Assembly (NCBI RefSeq): GCF_014196055.1
Contig: NZ_JACICY010000002.1
Location: 322,553-386,552 of the forward strand
Direction of reading: 5' to 3'
Length of the DNA stretch: 64,000 bases
DNA from: Novosphingobium hassiacum
GTDB lineage: Bacteria > Pseudomonadota > Alphaproteobacteria > Sphingomonadales > Sphingomonadaceae
The position numbers and the translations under genes were made by a program. The notes below the pieces were generated by a model. The model made no database searches. It was not told the DNA's origin and saw only the letters and a program-made list of their open reading frames with translations. Positions 17,130 through 25,297 of this stretch are shown here, piece after piece (the first letter of the stretch is position 1; each line of letters begins with the position of its first letter).

Positions 17130-18656
17130 TCAACCGCGCGGCTGGGCCTTGCGCACGAAAAGCAGCAGCGGAATCGCGAAGAAACAGGCCAGCGCCATCG
17201 CGTAGAAATCGTTGATATAGGCGATCATCACCGCCTGCTGGTTGACCATGCCATCGACGATCTGCATCGCCGCGTCGCTTGGGCCACCGAATGCCGTGAT
17301 CCGATCAAGGTTGAACGGAATCAGGGTGCGGGTGATGTGCGCGCCAAGCTCTGCGTGGTTGACCTGGACATTGCGCGCCAGTTCCACAGACGCTCCGGCA
17401 ATTCCGATAGACGATCCCATGTTGCGCATGAGGTTGCCGAGGCTCGACGCATCGGTGCGGTACTGCGGGGCCAGGGTCGCGAACGCAATCAGGTTCATCG
17501 GCAGGAACGTGAAGCTGATGCCGACACCTTGCAGCAGCCCTGCAAAGATGATTGGGCCGCGCGGCATCTCGGTCGACCAGCCGGTCATCAGCCACATCGA
17601 CCAACCCATCAGCAGCAGACCCAGCCCCAACACTGCGCGGGCGTCCAACTTGGCCATCAGACGCCCGAACAGGGTAATCGAAACGAGCATCCCGATCCCG
17701 CGCGGTGCCAGCAACATTCCCGATTGCAAGGGCGTGTAGCCATAGATCTGCTGCAGCAGGCCGGGCAGCAGCGCCATCACCGACATCATCACCAAACCGA
17801 TCACGAACATGAAGCCTAGCCCGACCACGAAATTGCGATCCCGGAACAGCGCAATCGGAAACAAGGGTGTGGCACTGCCCGACAGGTGGAAGACCGCCAA
17901 CCACCCGCAGGCGACTGCGACCACCCCGTAGATAATGATCTCTGCCGACGCGAACCAGTCTTGCGACAGCCCCCGGTCGAGAATGAGCTGAAGCCCAGAA
18001 ACAGTAAGTGCGACCAGCAGCCAGCCGGTAAGGTCAACCTTTCGGTTGCGTGTCGGGGTCTTGGGAAGGTACAGCGCAAGCAGCACGAAGCAGGCGATGC
18101 CGACCGGCAGGTTGACGTAGAACACCCAGCGCCAGTCGAAATTCTCGGTCAGGTAACCGCCGATGATCGGGCCGGTGATCGGCCCCAGCATGACCCCTTG
18201 CGTGTATATCGCCATCATCCGCGGACGCTCGGCGTCGGTACTGGAATCAAGCGTCACGGTCTGGGCAAGTGGCGATAGAAACGCGCCGCCGAGCCCTTGG
18301 AGGATACGGAAGAAGACCATCTGTTCAAGGCTCTGCGCCGCGCCGCACAGCATCGAGGCGGCAGTAAACAGCAGCACCGACCCTAGCATCATGTTGCGGA
18401 TGCCGAACTTGTCGACCAGCCACCCGGCCAGCGGCAGAGCTACCGCCGAGGCGAGCACGTAGCTGGTCAGAACCCACGTGATCGTATCGCTCGTCGCGCT
18501 GAGCGAGGCGGTCATGTGCGGCAGCGCGACGTTGGCGATGGTCGTATCGAGGGTGTACATCACCATTGCTGCCATCGCACCGACCAGCATCAACGTGCGG
18601 TTGCGCGAAACCAGCGGCGGCGGGTTTTGCTCAGTCGCCGACATTGACGCTGACAT
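17130..18656 (-). CDS. emrB: DHA2-family MFS multidrug efflux permease, EmrB-like
   Basis: This 508-residue inner-membrane drug:proton antiporter is predicted to have 14 transmembrane segments. Motif D1, LDTTIANVALPHM, lies in the first helix, followed by WVLTSYVLASA, the loop motif GWLVDKFGIRNM and the motif C-like GPIIGGYL. It is the third gene of marR-emrA-emrB: its start lies inside the end of emrA (26-base overlap with ATG 18656; a second ATG at 18644 is possible), so translation is probably coupled. With the EmrA-like adaptor and an outer-membrane channel encoded elsewhere, it would form a tripartite pump. Substrates are not predictable. Confidence 0.92.
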   Translation of the reverse strand: MSASMSATEQNPPPLVSRNRTLMLVGAMAAMVMYTLDTTIANVALPHMTASLSATSDTITWVLTSYVLASAVALPLAGWLVDKFGIRNMMLGSVLLFTAASMLCGAAQSLEQMVFFRILQGLGGAFLSPLAQTVTLDSSTDAERPRMMAIYTQGVMLGPITGPIIGGYLTENFDWRWVFYVNLPVGIACFVLLALYLPKTPTRNRKVDLTGWLLVALTVSGLQLILDRGLSQDWFASAEIIIYGVVAVACGWLAVFHLSGSATPLFPIALFRDRNFVVGLGFMFVIGLVMMSVMALLPGLLQQIYGYTPLQSGMLLAPRGIGMLVSITLFGRLMAKLDARAVLGLGLLLMGWSMWLMTGWSTEMPRGPIIFAGLLQGVGISFTFLPMNLIAFATLAPQYRTDASSLGNLMRNMGSSIGIAGASVELARNVQVNHAELGAHITRTLIPFNLDRITAFGGPSDAAMQIVDGMVNQQAVMIAYINDFYAMALACFFAIPLLLFVRKAQPRG

Positions 18657-19698
18657 CGGAACTCAGGCCCGCAATCAACGGTCGCTCTGACTTGTCGTCG
18701 ATTGCGATTCGTACCGGCACGCGCTGGATCACTTTGACCCAGTTGCCGGTGGCGTTTTGTGCGGGAAGCACCGAGAACTCCGAACCGGTGCCCGCCCCGA
18801 TCGATTCGACGCGGCCCTTCAGCGTCAGCCCCGGATAGGCGTCCAGCCTGATTTCGGCAGGCTGTCCGGGCCGCATCCGCGCAAGGTCGGTTTCCTTGAA
18901 ATTCGCTTCGACCCGCGCGCCGCCGTCGCGCACGATCGACAGCATCGGCGCGCCGGGAAACACCATCTGGCCCACTTGCAGCCGCGTTACTTGCGTGATC
19001 ACACCATCGGCGGGCGCGCGAACGACGGTCCGCTCGACCTCTATCCGGGCCCGGACTCGGTCTGCCTGAGCCGAGGCGATGGCGGGGTTCACGCCGGGAA
19101 CCTGTGACCCTTGCGCCAATTGCGCGCGGGCCTGCTCGACCTCGGCCTGAATAGCGCCGATCCGGTCGCGGGCGCTGGCAACCGCGTGGCTGGCCGTGTC
19201 CATCCGTGCCCGGGTGTTGAAGCCCTTGTCCATCAGCGCTTTTTCACGATTATAATTGGACTGCGCGAGCGCAAGGTCATCGCGCGCGCCGGCAAGTTCT
19301 GCAGCCTTGGCGGCGATATCGGCGTTCAGCCCGGTCACGCGCGCCTGTGCCGACGCAATCTGCGCGTCGGCCTGCGCGACAGCCGCCGTAAACGTCGCCG
19401 GGTCGATAGTGAACAGGACATCGCCCGCCTTGACGTGCTGGTTCTCGCGCACGTTGACGCGGGTGATCAGTCCGCTGACTTCGCCCCCGACCGAGACGAT
19501 ATCCTGCTTGATATAGGCATTGTCGGTCTCGACCGTGCCGGGATCACCATACCAGTACCACAGGCCCGCGCCGATTGCGACGATCGGACCCAGCGCCACG
19601 AACGCCGTGCGCGGAAGAGAGCGTTTGGGTCGTGGTGCCTTGACCGGGCTTGCTGCGGCGCTCGCCTCGTCACGGGGGAAAGGATCGGCTTCAGCCAT
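18631..19698 (-). CDS. emrA: HlyD-family periplasmic adaptor, EmrA-like
   Basis: This 355-residue membrane-fusion protein has an N-terminal cytoplasmic stretch, one transmembrane helix (TAFVALGPIVAIGAGLWYWY), then the lipoyl-like half VSGLITRVNVRENQHVKAGD. A long alpha-helical hairpin of Ala- and Gln-rich coiled coil follows, then the second half RAPADGVITQVTRLQVGQMV and a beta-barrel region. It links the EmrB-type permease to an outer-membrane channel. The ATG at 19696-19698 overlaps the end of marR by eight bases. An in-frame extension to 19809 runs through marR coding sequence and is rejected. Regulation by the MarR protein encoded upstream is likely. Confidence 0.92.
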   Translation of the reverse strand: MAEADPFPRDEASAAASPVKAPRPKRSLPRTAFVALGPIVAIGAGLWYWYGDPGTVETDNAYIKQDIVSVGGEVSGLITRVNVRENQHVKAGDVLFTIDPATFTAAVAQADAQIASAQARVTGLNADIAAKAAELAGARDDLALAQSNYNREKALMDKGFNTRARMDTASHAVASARDRIGAIQAEVEQARAQLAQGSQVPGVNPAIASAQADRVRARIEVERTVVRAPADGVITQVTRLQVGQMVFPGAPMLSIVRDGGARVEANFKETDLARMRPGQPAEIRLDAYPGLTLKGRVESIGAGTGSEFSVLPAQNATGNWVKVIQRVPVRIAIDDKSERPLIAGLSSDVSVNVGD

Positions 19699-20140
19699 CG
19701 GTCGGTTCCGCTTCTGTAGGTACGTCATCGGTAAGGTTGGCTCTGACCCGTTCGAGCAGCGCGAGCAGTTGCTGCTGTTCGGCGGCTGACAGTCCAGCGA
19801 CCGATTCATCGATCACCGCAGAGGCGCAGGATGCCATGCCGATCATCAACTCGTCAGCCTTGGGGGTCAGGTACAGGCGCCAGCGACGGCGGTCGGCAGG
19901 ATCGTCGCGGCGTTCGACGAGGTCCAGCTTCGAAAGGCGGTCGATCATCCGGGCAACGGTAATCGCTTCTACCTCAAGCCACGATGCCAGCGCTTGCTGG
20001 GTCGTGCCCGGAGTGCGATTGATCGTGGCCAAAGCGCGCCATTGCGGACCCGTCACTCCAAACCGCTTCGCCGCAGCCGCAAACCGCTTGCGGTAAAGAC
20101 GGCCAATGTCTGATGACACGTAGGCCACGTTTGCTTCCAT
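19691..20140 (-). CDS. MarR-family transcriptional regulator
   Basis: This 149-residue winged-helix protein has the recognition-helix region TTQQALASWLEVEAITVARMIDRLSK, with WLEVEAITVARM as its core, and the wing segment RRDDPADRRRWRLYLT, where the DxRxR pattern is the MarR signature. It heads the operon with emrA and emrB, the classic arrangement for a ligand-responsive repressor of an efflux pump. ATG 20138-20140 is chosen; an upstream in-frame ATG at 20182 would place the candidate operator inside the gene. The divergent methylsuccinyl-CoA dehydrogenase gene shares the same 51-base control region and could also be a target. Confidence 0.9.
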   Translation of the reverse strand: MEANVAYVSSDIGRLYRKRFAAAAKRFGVTGPQWRALATINRTPGTTQQALASWLEVEAITVARMIDRLSKLDLVERRDDPADRRRWRLYLTPKADELMIGMASCASAVIDESVAGLSAAEQQQLLALLERVRANLTDDVPTEAEPTDG

Positions 20141-20164
20141 GCTCTGGCCATAATAGCAGTGCTT

Positions 20165-20178
20165 ACATTCAGCAATGT
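20165..20178. promoter_or_regulatory. Candidate MarR operator between marR and mcd
   Basis: The inverted repeat ACATT-CAGC-AATGT lies in the short space between the divergent marR and mcd genes. Its size and position suit a MarR dimer. Assignment is by position only. Confidence 0.35.
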
Positions 20179-20191
20179 GCAAAAGGTGCCG

Positions 20192-21775
20192 ATGTTTCAG
20201 AATTATCTAGACGCCGCCCGCCTATACCGCGCCAGTGCACTTTCAGCTCTGGCCATGCGGCTCGATGGGCAGCGGATCGACGCGCATCAGCGGGCGGCGC
20301 ATGGCTTTGCCTGGGTCGCAACAAGCATTGCGGCGATCGAGGCGGTTGCGGCATGGCATGAAACTGCGCGGAGCGAACTGGATACGGCCGTTGCCCACCT
20401 CGCCTTTGCCGAAACCGTGGCGCAACTGGTTGGCGGCTTGCCGATGGGCCCGAACGAGATGGTTCGTCCCGGCGATCTGGGACTGCATGCGGCGGCCGGA
20501 ATTCTGCAGGCCGCCTGCGCCGATCTCCTTGGCGCCGATGCAGCCTCGATCCGAGCACAAGTCGCGGCCGCGCTTGCCGACGGGCAATGGCCGTCGGAAT
20601 CATTCCAGGATGCCGAACTCGATTCCGTCCGCGAACAGTTCCGCCGCTTCACCAGTGCACAGATCATTCCTCACGCGCACCGCTGGCATCTCGACAATGC
20701 GCTGATCCCCGACGCCACCGTGCAGGCGATGGCAGACCTCGGCACTTTCGGGCTGTGCATTCCGGAGGCCTATGGCGGGCTCGGCCTGGGCAAACTGGTG
20801 ATGTGCGTGGTGACCGAAGAACTGTCGCGCGGGTGGATCGGCGCAGGCTCATTGGGGACGCGCTCGGAGATCGCGGGCGAACTGATCGCAAGCGGCGGGA
20901 CCGAGGCCCAGCAGGCCCAGTGGCTGCCGCGTATCGCCAGTGGCGAAGTGCTGCCCACGGCGGTCTTCACCGAGCCTGACACCGGCTCCGATCTCGGTGC
21001 GCTCCAGACGCGCGCACGTCGCGGCGATGATGGTGAGTGGATCATCGACGGAGCCAAGACGTGGATCACCCACGCCGCCCGCTCGGACCTGATGACGATG
21101 CTGGTGCGCACCGTGCCCGACGCCAAGGGTTACGCCGGACTCTCGATGCTGCTGGTGTCAAAGCCGCGCGGGACCGAGGTCGATCCGTTTCCGGCACCGG
21201 GCATGTCCGGGTCCGAAATCGAGGTGCTCGGCTATCGCGGAATGCGCGAATACGCGCTGCAGTTCGATAGCATGAAGGCCCCCGGCGATGCGCTGCTCGG
21301 CGCGGAGGAGGGGCAGGGCTTCAAGCAACTGATGCGCACGTTCGAAGGCGCACGCATCCAGACCGCCGCGCGCGCGGTCGGCGTAGCGCGGCGCGCACTG
21401 GAGCTCGGGCTGGACTATGCGTTGAACCGCAAGCAGTTCGGCCAGGCGATCATCCAGTTCCCGCGCGTTTCCGACAAGCTGGCGATGAGCGTCGTCGACA
21501 TGGTGATGGCCCGCGAGCTGACTTATGCAGCCGCGCGCGCCAAGGATTCGGGCAAGCGTTGCGACATCGAGGCGGGCATGGCCAAGCTCCTGGCTGCGCG
21601 CACCGCGTGGACCAATGCCGATGCCGCTTTGCAGATCCACGGTGGCAACGGCTATGCGCTGGAATACGAGATCAGCCGCGTGCTGTGCGACGCCCGCATC
21701 CTCAACATCTTCGAAGGTGCGGCCGAAATACAGGCGCAAGTCATCGCGCGCGGGCTGCTGGAGGTGCGCAACTGA
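20192..21775 (+). CDS. mcd: (2S)-methylsuccinyl-CoA dehydrogenase
   Basis: This 527-residue flavoprotein of the acyl-CoA dehydrogenase family has an extra N-terminal domain of about 150 residues, which is the mark of methylsuccinyl-CoA dehydrogenase of the ethylmalonyl-CoA pathway. That domain contains AAHGFAWVATSIAAIE and GGLPMGPNEMVRPGDLGL, which agree with my memory of the Rhodobacter enzyme. The catalytic half shows FTEPDTGSD, KTWITHAARSDLM, RGMREYALQFD, TFEGARIQTAARAVG and LQIHGGNGYALE. It would oxidise methylsuccinyl-CoA to mesaconyl-CoA during C2 assimilation. The stop codon overlaps the start of the dehydratase gene. The other pathway genes (ccr, ecm) are not in the window. Confidence 0.85.
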   Translation: MFQNYLDAARLYRASALSALAMRLDGQRIDAHQRAAHGFAWVATSIAAIEAVAAWHETARSELDTAVAHLAFAETVAQLVGGLPMGPNEMVRPGDLGLHAAAGILQAACADLLGADAASIRAQVAAALADGQWPSESFQDAELDSVREQFRRFTSAQIIPHAHRWHLDNALIPDATVQAMADLGTFGLCIPEAYGGLGLGKLVMCVVTEELSRGWIGAGSLGTRSEIAGELIASGGTEAQQAQWLPRIASGEVLPTAVFTEPDTGSDLGALQTRARRGDDGEWIIDGAKTWITHAARSDLMTMLVRTVPDAKGYAGLSMLLVSKPRGTEVDPFPAPGMSGSEIEVLGYRGMREYALQFDSMKAPGDALLGAEEGQGFKQLMRTFEGARIQTAARAVGVARRALELGLDYALNRKQFGQAIIQFPRVSDKLAMSVVDMVMARELTYAAARAKDSGKRCDIEAGMAKLLAARTAWTNADAALQIHGGNGYALEYEISRVLCDARILNIFEGAAEIQAQVIARGLLEVRN

Positions 21776-22629
21776 TGGGCGAATTCGACGCGTGGGTCGG
21801 GCGTAGCGAGCGGCGGACGGACCGCGTGGACGCGGGCCTTGCCGCGCGCTGGCTGGCGACGCTTGATCTTGCGGCCGGCAGCGGCAGCGGTGTGCCGCAA
21901 GGGTTGCACTGGTGCCTGTGCGTTCCCGACGCACCGACGGCGGAACTGGGCGAGGACGGGCACCCGTTGCGGGACGGCGGTGCCGACAGCTTCCTTCCAC
22001 CGATCCCGCTGCCACGCCGGATGTGGGCATCAAGCAAGGTCGAGTTTCTGAAACCACTGCAGCTGGGCGAGTCGGTCGAGCGGACGTCCACCGTGGCCGG
22101 CATCAGTGACAAGACCGGCGGCAGCGGCAAGCTGGTGTTCGTCGATATCGCGCATGAAACGCACAGTGGGCGCGGGCTTGCCGTGCGCGAAATGCAGACC
22201 GTGGTCTATCGCGATGCTGCCCCGGCAGGCGCGCCGCTGGTGCCGCCCGCGTTGGGCGAGGGAACGTTCGACCCTGCGCCATGGTCGGCGCACCGCCCGG
22301 TAACGCCGCGTGAATCACTGCTGCTGCGCTACTCGGCGCTAACCTTCAACGCGCACCGCATCCATTACGACTTGCCCTACGCCAGTGGCATCGAAGGCTA
22401 TCGCGGGCTGGTGGTTCACGGACCACTGACCGCGACGCTGCTACTGGATCTCGCGCAGGCAGAACTTGGCGACAATGCTCTGGCGCAGTTCGCATTCCGG
22501 GGTCTCTCGCCCGCGATCTGCGGCGAGACGCTCCATCTGGTGATGCGCGGGACCGGCGACGCGCTCGAACTCGGCGCGTTTGCGGAGGACGGGCGTCAGG
22601 TGATGGCGGCGAACGCCAGCATCACCTGA
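21775..22629 (+). CDS. MaoC/FAS1-like acyl dehydratase, mesaconyl-C4-CoA hydratase type
   Basis: This 284-residue hotdog-fold protein has two halves. The N-terminal half contains IPLPRRMWASSKVEF and LGESVERTSTVAG. The C-terminal half carries the hydratase motif YSALTFNAHRIHYDLPYA, with the Asn-x-His-x-Ile-His pattern, and GLVVHGPLTATLLL. This architecture matches the HTD2-like dehydratases often labelled mesaconyl-C4-CoA hydratase. Its ATG overlaps the mcd stop codon (TGATG), so the two are coupled and the substrate is probably mesaconyl-CoA or a related enoyl-CoA. It is shorter than the 340-residue Mch hydratase of the classical ethylmalonyl-CoA pathway and is not the same family. It converges with ribH. 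Confidence 0.82.
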   Translation: MGEFDAWVGRSERRTDRVDAGLAARWLATLDLAAGSGSGVPQGLHWCLCVPDAPTAELGEDGHPLRDGGADSFLPPIPLPRRMWASSKVEFLKPLQLGESVERTSTVAGISDKTGGSGKLVFVDIAHETHSGRGLAVREMQTVVYRDAAPAGAPLVPPALGEGTFDPAPWSAHRPVTPRESLLLRYSALTFNAHRIHYDLPYASGIEGYRGLVVHGPLTATLLLDLAQAELGDNALAQFAFRGLSPAICGETLHLVMRGTGDALELGAFAEDGRQVMAANASIT

Positions 22630-22633
22630 ACCC

Positions 22634-23056
22634 TTAGTTAGCCCAGCGTTCGCGCAAGGTGAGCAGGGCCATCGCCGCCTTGGCCGCTTCGCCGCCCTTG
22701 TCCTTTTGCGCGGGGTCGGCGCGGACCAGCGCCTGCGCTTCGTTTTCGACCGTCAGGATGCCGTTGCCGATGGCGACACCATCCATCGTCAGCGCCATGA
22801 TCCCGCGCGCGCTTTCGCCTGCTACGATCTCGAAGTGGTACGTCTCGCCACGAATGACCACGCCGATCGCGACATAGCCGTCGTAATCGCCCGACTGGTC
22901 GGCCAACGCGATCGCGCCGGGAATCTCGAGCGCGCCGGGTACGGTCACCACTTGCGAATCGTGGCCTGCGGCCTTGATCGCAGCCCGTGCGCCCGCAATC
23001 AGCATGTCGTTGAGGTGGTCGTAGAAGCGGGCTTCGACGATCAGGAACTTGGCCAT
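22634..23056 (-). CDS. ribH: 6,7-dimethyl-8-ribityllumazine synthase
   Basis: This 140-residue lumazine synthase joins 5-amino-6-ribitylaminouracil with 3,4-dihydroxybutanone 4-phosphate. Landmarks are [18 protein letters not shown] (substrate-site aromatic residue near the N-terminus), [28 protein letters not shown] with the catalytic His, and [15 protein letters not shown]. The length is typical. It starts five bases after the ribBA stop codon, so the two genes form an operon producing and consuming the same four-carbon intermediate. No FMN riboswitch is seen upstream. Confidence 0.95.
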   Translation of the reverse strand: MAKFLIVEARFYDHLNDMLIAGARAAIKAAGHDSQVVTVPGALEIPGAIALADQSGDYDGYVAIGVVIRGETYHFEIVAGESARGIMALTMDGVAIGNGILTVENEAQALVRADPAQKDKGGEAAKAAMALLTLRERWAN

Positions 23057-23061
23057 TGGTA

Positions 23062-24333
23062 TCAGTCCTTGGAAATCGGCTGTTCGCCGACGATATTGAG
23101 CCCGTAGCCCTCGATTGCCACGATATTGCGGTGTGCGTTGGTCAGCAGGACCATTTCATGCACCCCGAGGTCGGCAAGAATCTGCGCGCCGATGCCGTAG
23201 CTGCGCAAATCCATGCCGTTGGCGTCCGAGCCGGAGATTTCGGCGACAAGCTGCGCCGGATCGCTCGGCATCAGCAGCACGATCACACCCGAGCCCGCAT
23301 TGCCGATTTCGGCCATCGCGCGCTGGAGCACGCGCTTGCGCGGGCCGGGCGAGCCGAGCACGTCGGACAGGATCGAAATGCCGTGCATGCGCACCAGCGT
23401 CGGCTGGTCCGGCACGATCGCGCCTTTCTGCAGCACGAGATGGACCGATCCATCAACCTTGTTGCGATAGGTCCGGATCGTCCAGTCACCACCGTAATCG
23501 GATGTGAACGGGGCCTGCCCGGTGCATTCGACCAGATGGTCGTGCTTGCGGCGATACTCGATCAGGTCGCGGATCGTGCCCATCTTGAGGCCGTGCTTGC
23601 GCGCGAACGGGATGAGATCGTCCATCCGCGCCATCGTGCCATCGTCCTTCATGATCTCGCAGATCACGCCCGAAGGATTCAGCCCGGCAAGGCGCGAGAT
23701 GTCGACAGCCGCTTCGGTATGGCCTGCGCGAACCAGCACGCCGCCATCGCGCGCGATCAGCGGGAACACGTGACCCGGGGTGACGATATCGTCGCGCGTC
23801 TTGCCAGCGTCGATCGCGACCGACACCGTGCGTGCGCGGTCGCCCGCCGAAATGCCCGTGGTTACGCCTTCGCGCGCTTCGATCGAGACGGTGAACGCGG
23901 TTTCGTGGCGCGTGCCGTTGTTGCGGCTCATCAGCTCAAGGCCGAGGCTTTTGCAGCGGCTGCGGGTCAGCGTCAGGCAGATCAGTCCGCGACCGTGGGT
24001 GGCCATGAAGTTGATCGCATCGGGCGTTGCCATCTGCGCGGGGATGACCAGATCGCCTTCGTTCTCGCGGTCTTCGTCATCCACCAGAATGAACATCCGG
24101 CCATTGCGCGCTTCCTCGATGATCTCTTCGATCGGGACCAGCGCCGGGGTATCGTCACTGTCGAACAGGAAGCGTTCGAGCTTGGCCAGCGTATCGGCGG
24201 TCGGGTTCCAGGTGTCCTCGGTAACGTCGCGCAAGGTGTTGGCATGCAACCCCGAAGCACGCGCAAGGCCGGACCGGGACATGCCACCTTCAACGACGAG
24301 GCGGCGGATTCGAGTGATGAGTTCGCTAGACAT
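23062..24333 (-). CDS. ribB: 3,4-dihydroxy-2-butanone 4-phosphate synthase with N-terminal HTH and degenerate GTP cyclohydrolase II domain
   Basis: This 423-residue riboflavin enzyme has three parts. Residues 1-57 form an XRE-like helix-turn-helix ([20 protein letters not shown]). Residues of about 65-265 are DHBP synthase, with [44 protein letters not shown] and [13 protein letters not shown], which convert ribulose 5-phosphate to the four-carbon precursor. The remainder resembles GTP cyclohydrolase II but has lost the three zinc-binding cysteines ([20 protein letters not shown] instead of the usual CLTGD..RCDCG pattern). It is therefore unlikely to open GTP, and a separate RibA should exist. 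An inverted repeat lies just upstream. ribH follows in the same operon. Confidence 0.92.
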   Translation of the reverse strand: MSSELITRIRRLVVEGGMSRSGLARASGLHANTLRDVTEDTWNPTADTLAKLERFLFDSDDTPALVPIEEIIEEARNGRMFILVDDEDRENEGDLVIPAQMATPDAINFMATHGRGLICLTLTRSRCKSLGLELMSRNNGTRHETAFTVSIEAREGVTTGISAGDRARTVSVAIDAGKTRDDIVTPGHVFPLIARDGGVLVRAGHTEAAVDISRLAGLNPSGVICEIMKDDGTMARMDDLIPFARKHGLKMGTIRDLIEYRRKHDHLVECTGQAPFTSDYGGDWTIRTYRNKVDGSVHLVLQKGAIVPDQPTLVRMHGISILSDVLGSPGPRKRVLQRAMAEIGNAGSGVIVLLMPSDPAQLVAEISGSDANGMDLRSYGIGAQILADLGVHEMVLLTNAHRNIVAIEGYGLNIVGEQPISKD

Positions 24334-24345
24334 GCAGCCTCATTT

Positions 24346-24361
24346 TCACACTATGATGTGA
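24346..24361. promoter_or_regulatory. Inverted repeat upstream of ribBA, candidate operator
   Basis: TCACA-CTATGA-TGTGA lies 12-28 bases before the ribBA start codon. The RibBA protein itself carries a helix-turn-helix, so it could be an autoregulatory site. This is a position-based inference. Confidence 0.33.
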
Positions 24362-24376
24362 GGTGCAAGCGAGAAA

Positions 24377-25126
24377 TCACATTGCGTGGGGATTTTCCGC
24401 TAGATCCCCCAGGAATGAGCGGATGCGCTTCGCGTTGACGCCCAGATCGCCGATCCCGACGCGGCTCACCGAGCGCATATCGACCAGGCTTGCGGCGCCG
24501 TCGTCGGTCGGCACAATGCGAATCGCCACATCGTCGTTGAAGCGAATGAACGAGACGGTGGCGGTTGCCTCGATTGTGCCCTTTGCCGGGTCGGCGGCGG
24601 CGACCTTCCACCCGCGCTTCGTCACCAGGGCCTGCGCGGCGGCAAAGGTCGCGGCGGCAGGCTTGGCAATTTTTACCGACTTGAGATCGGGATAGGCCTT
24701 GGCGTGGATCGCGCGCCAGTTTTCTACCGTCTCAACGCCGGTCAGGTTGTCCGGTCGCAGCGTGATCTTCGCGAAGGCGGGGGGATTGGCGAGGTCGGTG
24801 GTGATGTCGTGGATCGACGGCGCGCCGTTCGCGGACATTGGCCGGGTCAGCAGGAACAGCGCGAATGGCAGCGACAGCACCAGGCCAACGATGGCAGCGT
24901 TGCGCAACGACGTGGGGTGGCGCAAATTCAGCACCAGCCCTACGATCCCGAGCACCGCCCCGACGATCGCGAGTGCGCCGCCAGCAAGCATCGCGCTGAA
25001 CCCGGTCAACTTTGGCACGATGTCATAGCGCGCCAGCACGAGGCCCACTGCGGCGATGGCCAGCGCCGCAACTGCCAGATTGCGCGACCATCGGCTGCTG
25101 CGTGTCGTCCATTTGCCGTTCGCCAT
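24377..25126 (-). CDS. DUF1499-family membrane protein
   Basis: This 249-residue protein has three or four N-terminal hydrophobic helices (NLAVAALAIAAVGLVLA, MLAGGALAIVGAVLGIVGLVL and AAIVGLVLSLPFALFLL). A soluble domain begins IHDITTDLANPPAFAKI and includes EATATVSFIRFNDDVAIRI, the DUF1499 signature region. The function of the family is not established. It ends 43 bases before ribBA on the same strand and may be cotranscribed with it, although an inverted repeat lies between. It diverges from the TVP38-oxidoreductase gene. Confidence 0.82.
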   Translation of the reverse strand: MANGKWTTRSSRWSRNLAVAALAIAAVGLVLARYDIVPKLTGFSAMLAGGALAIVGAVLGIVGLVLNLRHPTSLRNAAIVGLVLSLPFALFLLTRPMSANGAPSIHDITTDLANPPAFAKITLRPDNLTGVETVENWRAIHAKAYPDLKSVKIAKPAAATFAAAQALVTKRGWKVAAADPAKGTIEATATVSFIRFNDDVAIRIVPTDDGAASLVDMRSVSRVGIGDLGVNAKRIRSFLGDLAENPHAM

Positions 25127-25297
25127 CCCCGTCGCCTTTCGTTTTGTCGTTCGTCCGGTCCTGTATTACATATCAGGCGGACCGGCGGACCATGCTGCAC
25201 CAAAGGGCAAGTTTCAATCGCTTGTCTTGCTGCAATGCTCGACAGTCGTGCGGCCACGCCGCGTGCCTTGCCTGCCTTGCCCGAACGGAGCGCGCGC

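Noticed and set aside
24334..24376. FMN riboswitch before ribBA
   Set aside because: Only 43 bases separate the genes, far too few for the six-stem aptamer.
23056..24438. A 460-codon plus-strand frame across ribH and ribBA
   Set aside because: It is the shadow of two well-identified riboflavin genes on the minus strand.
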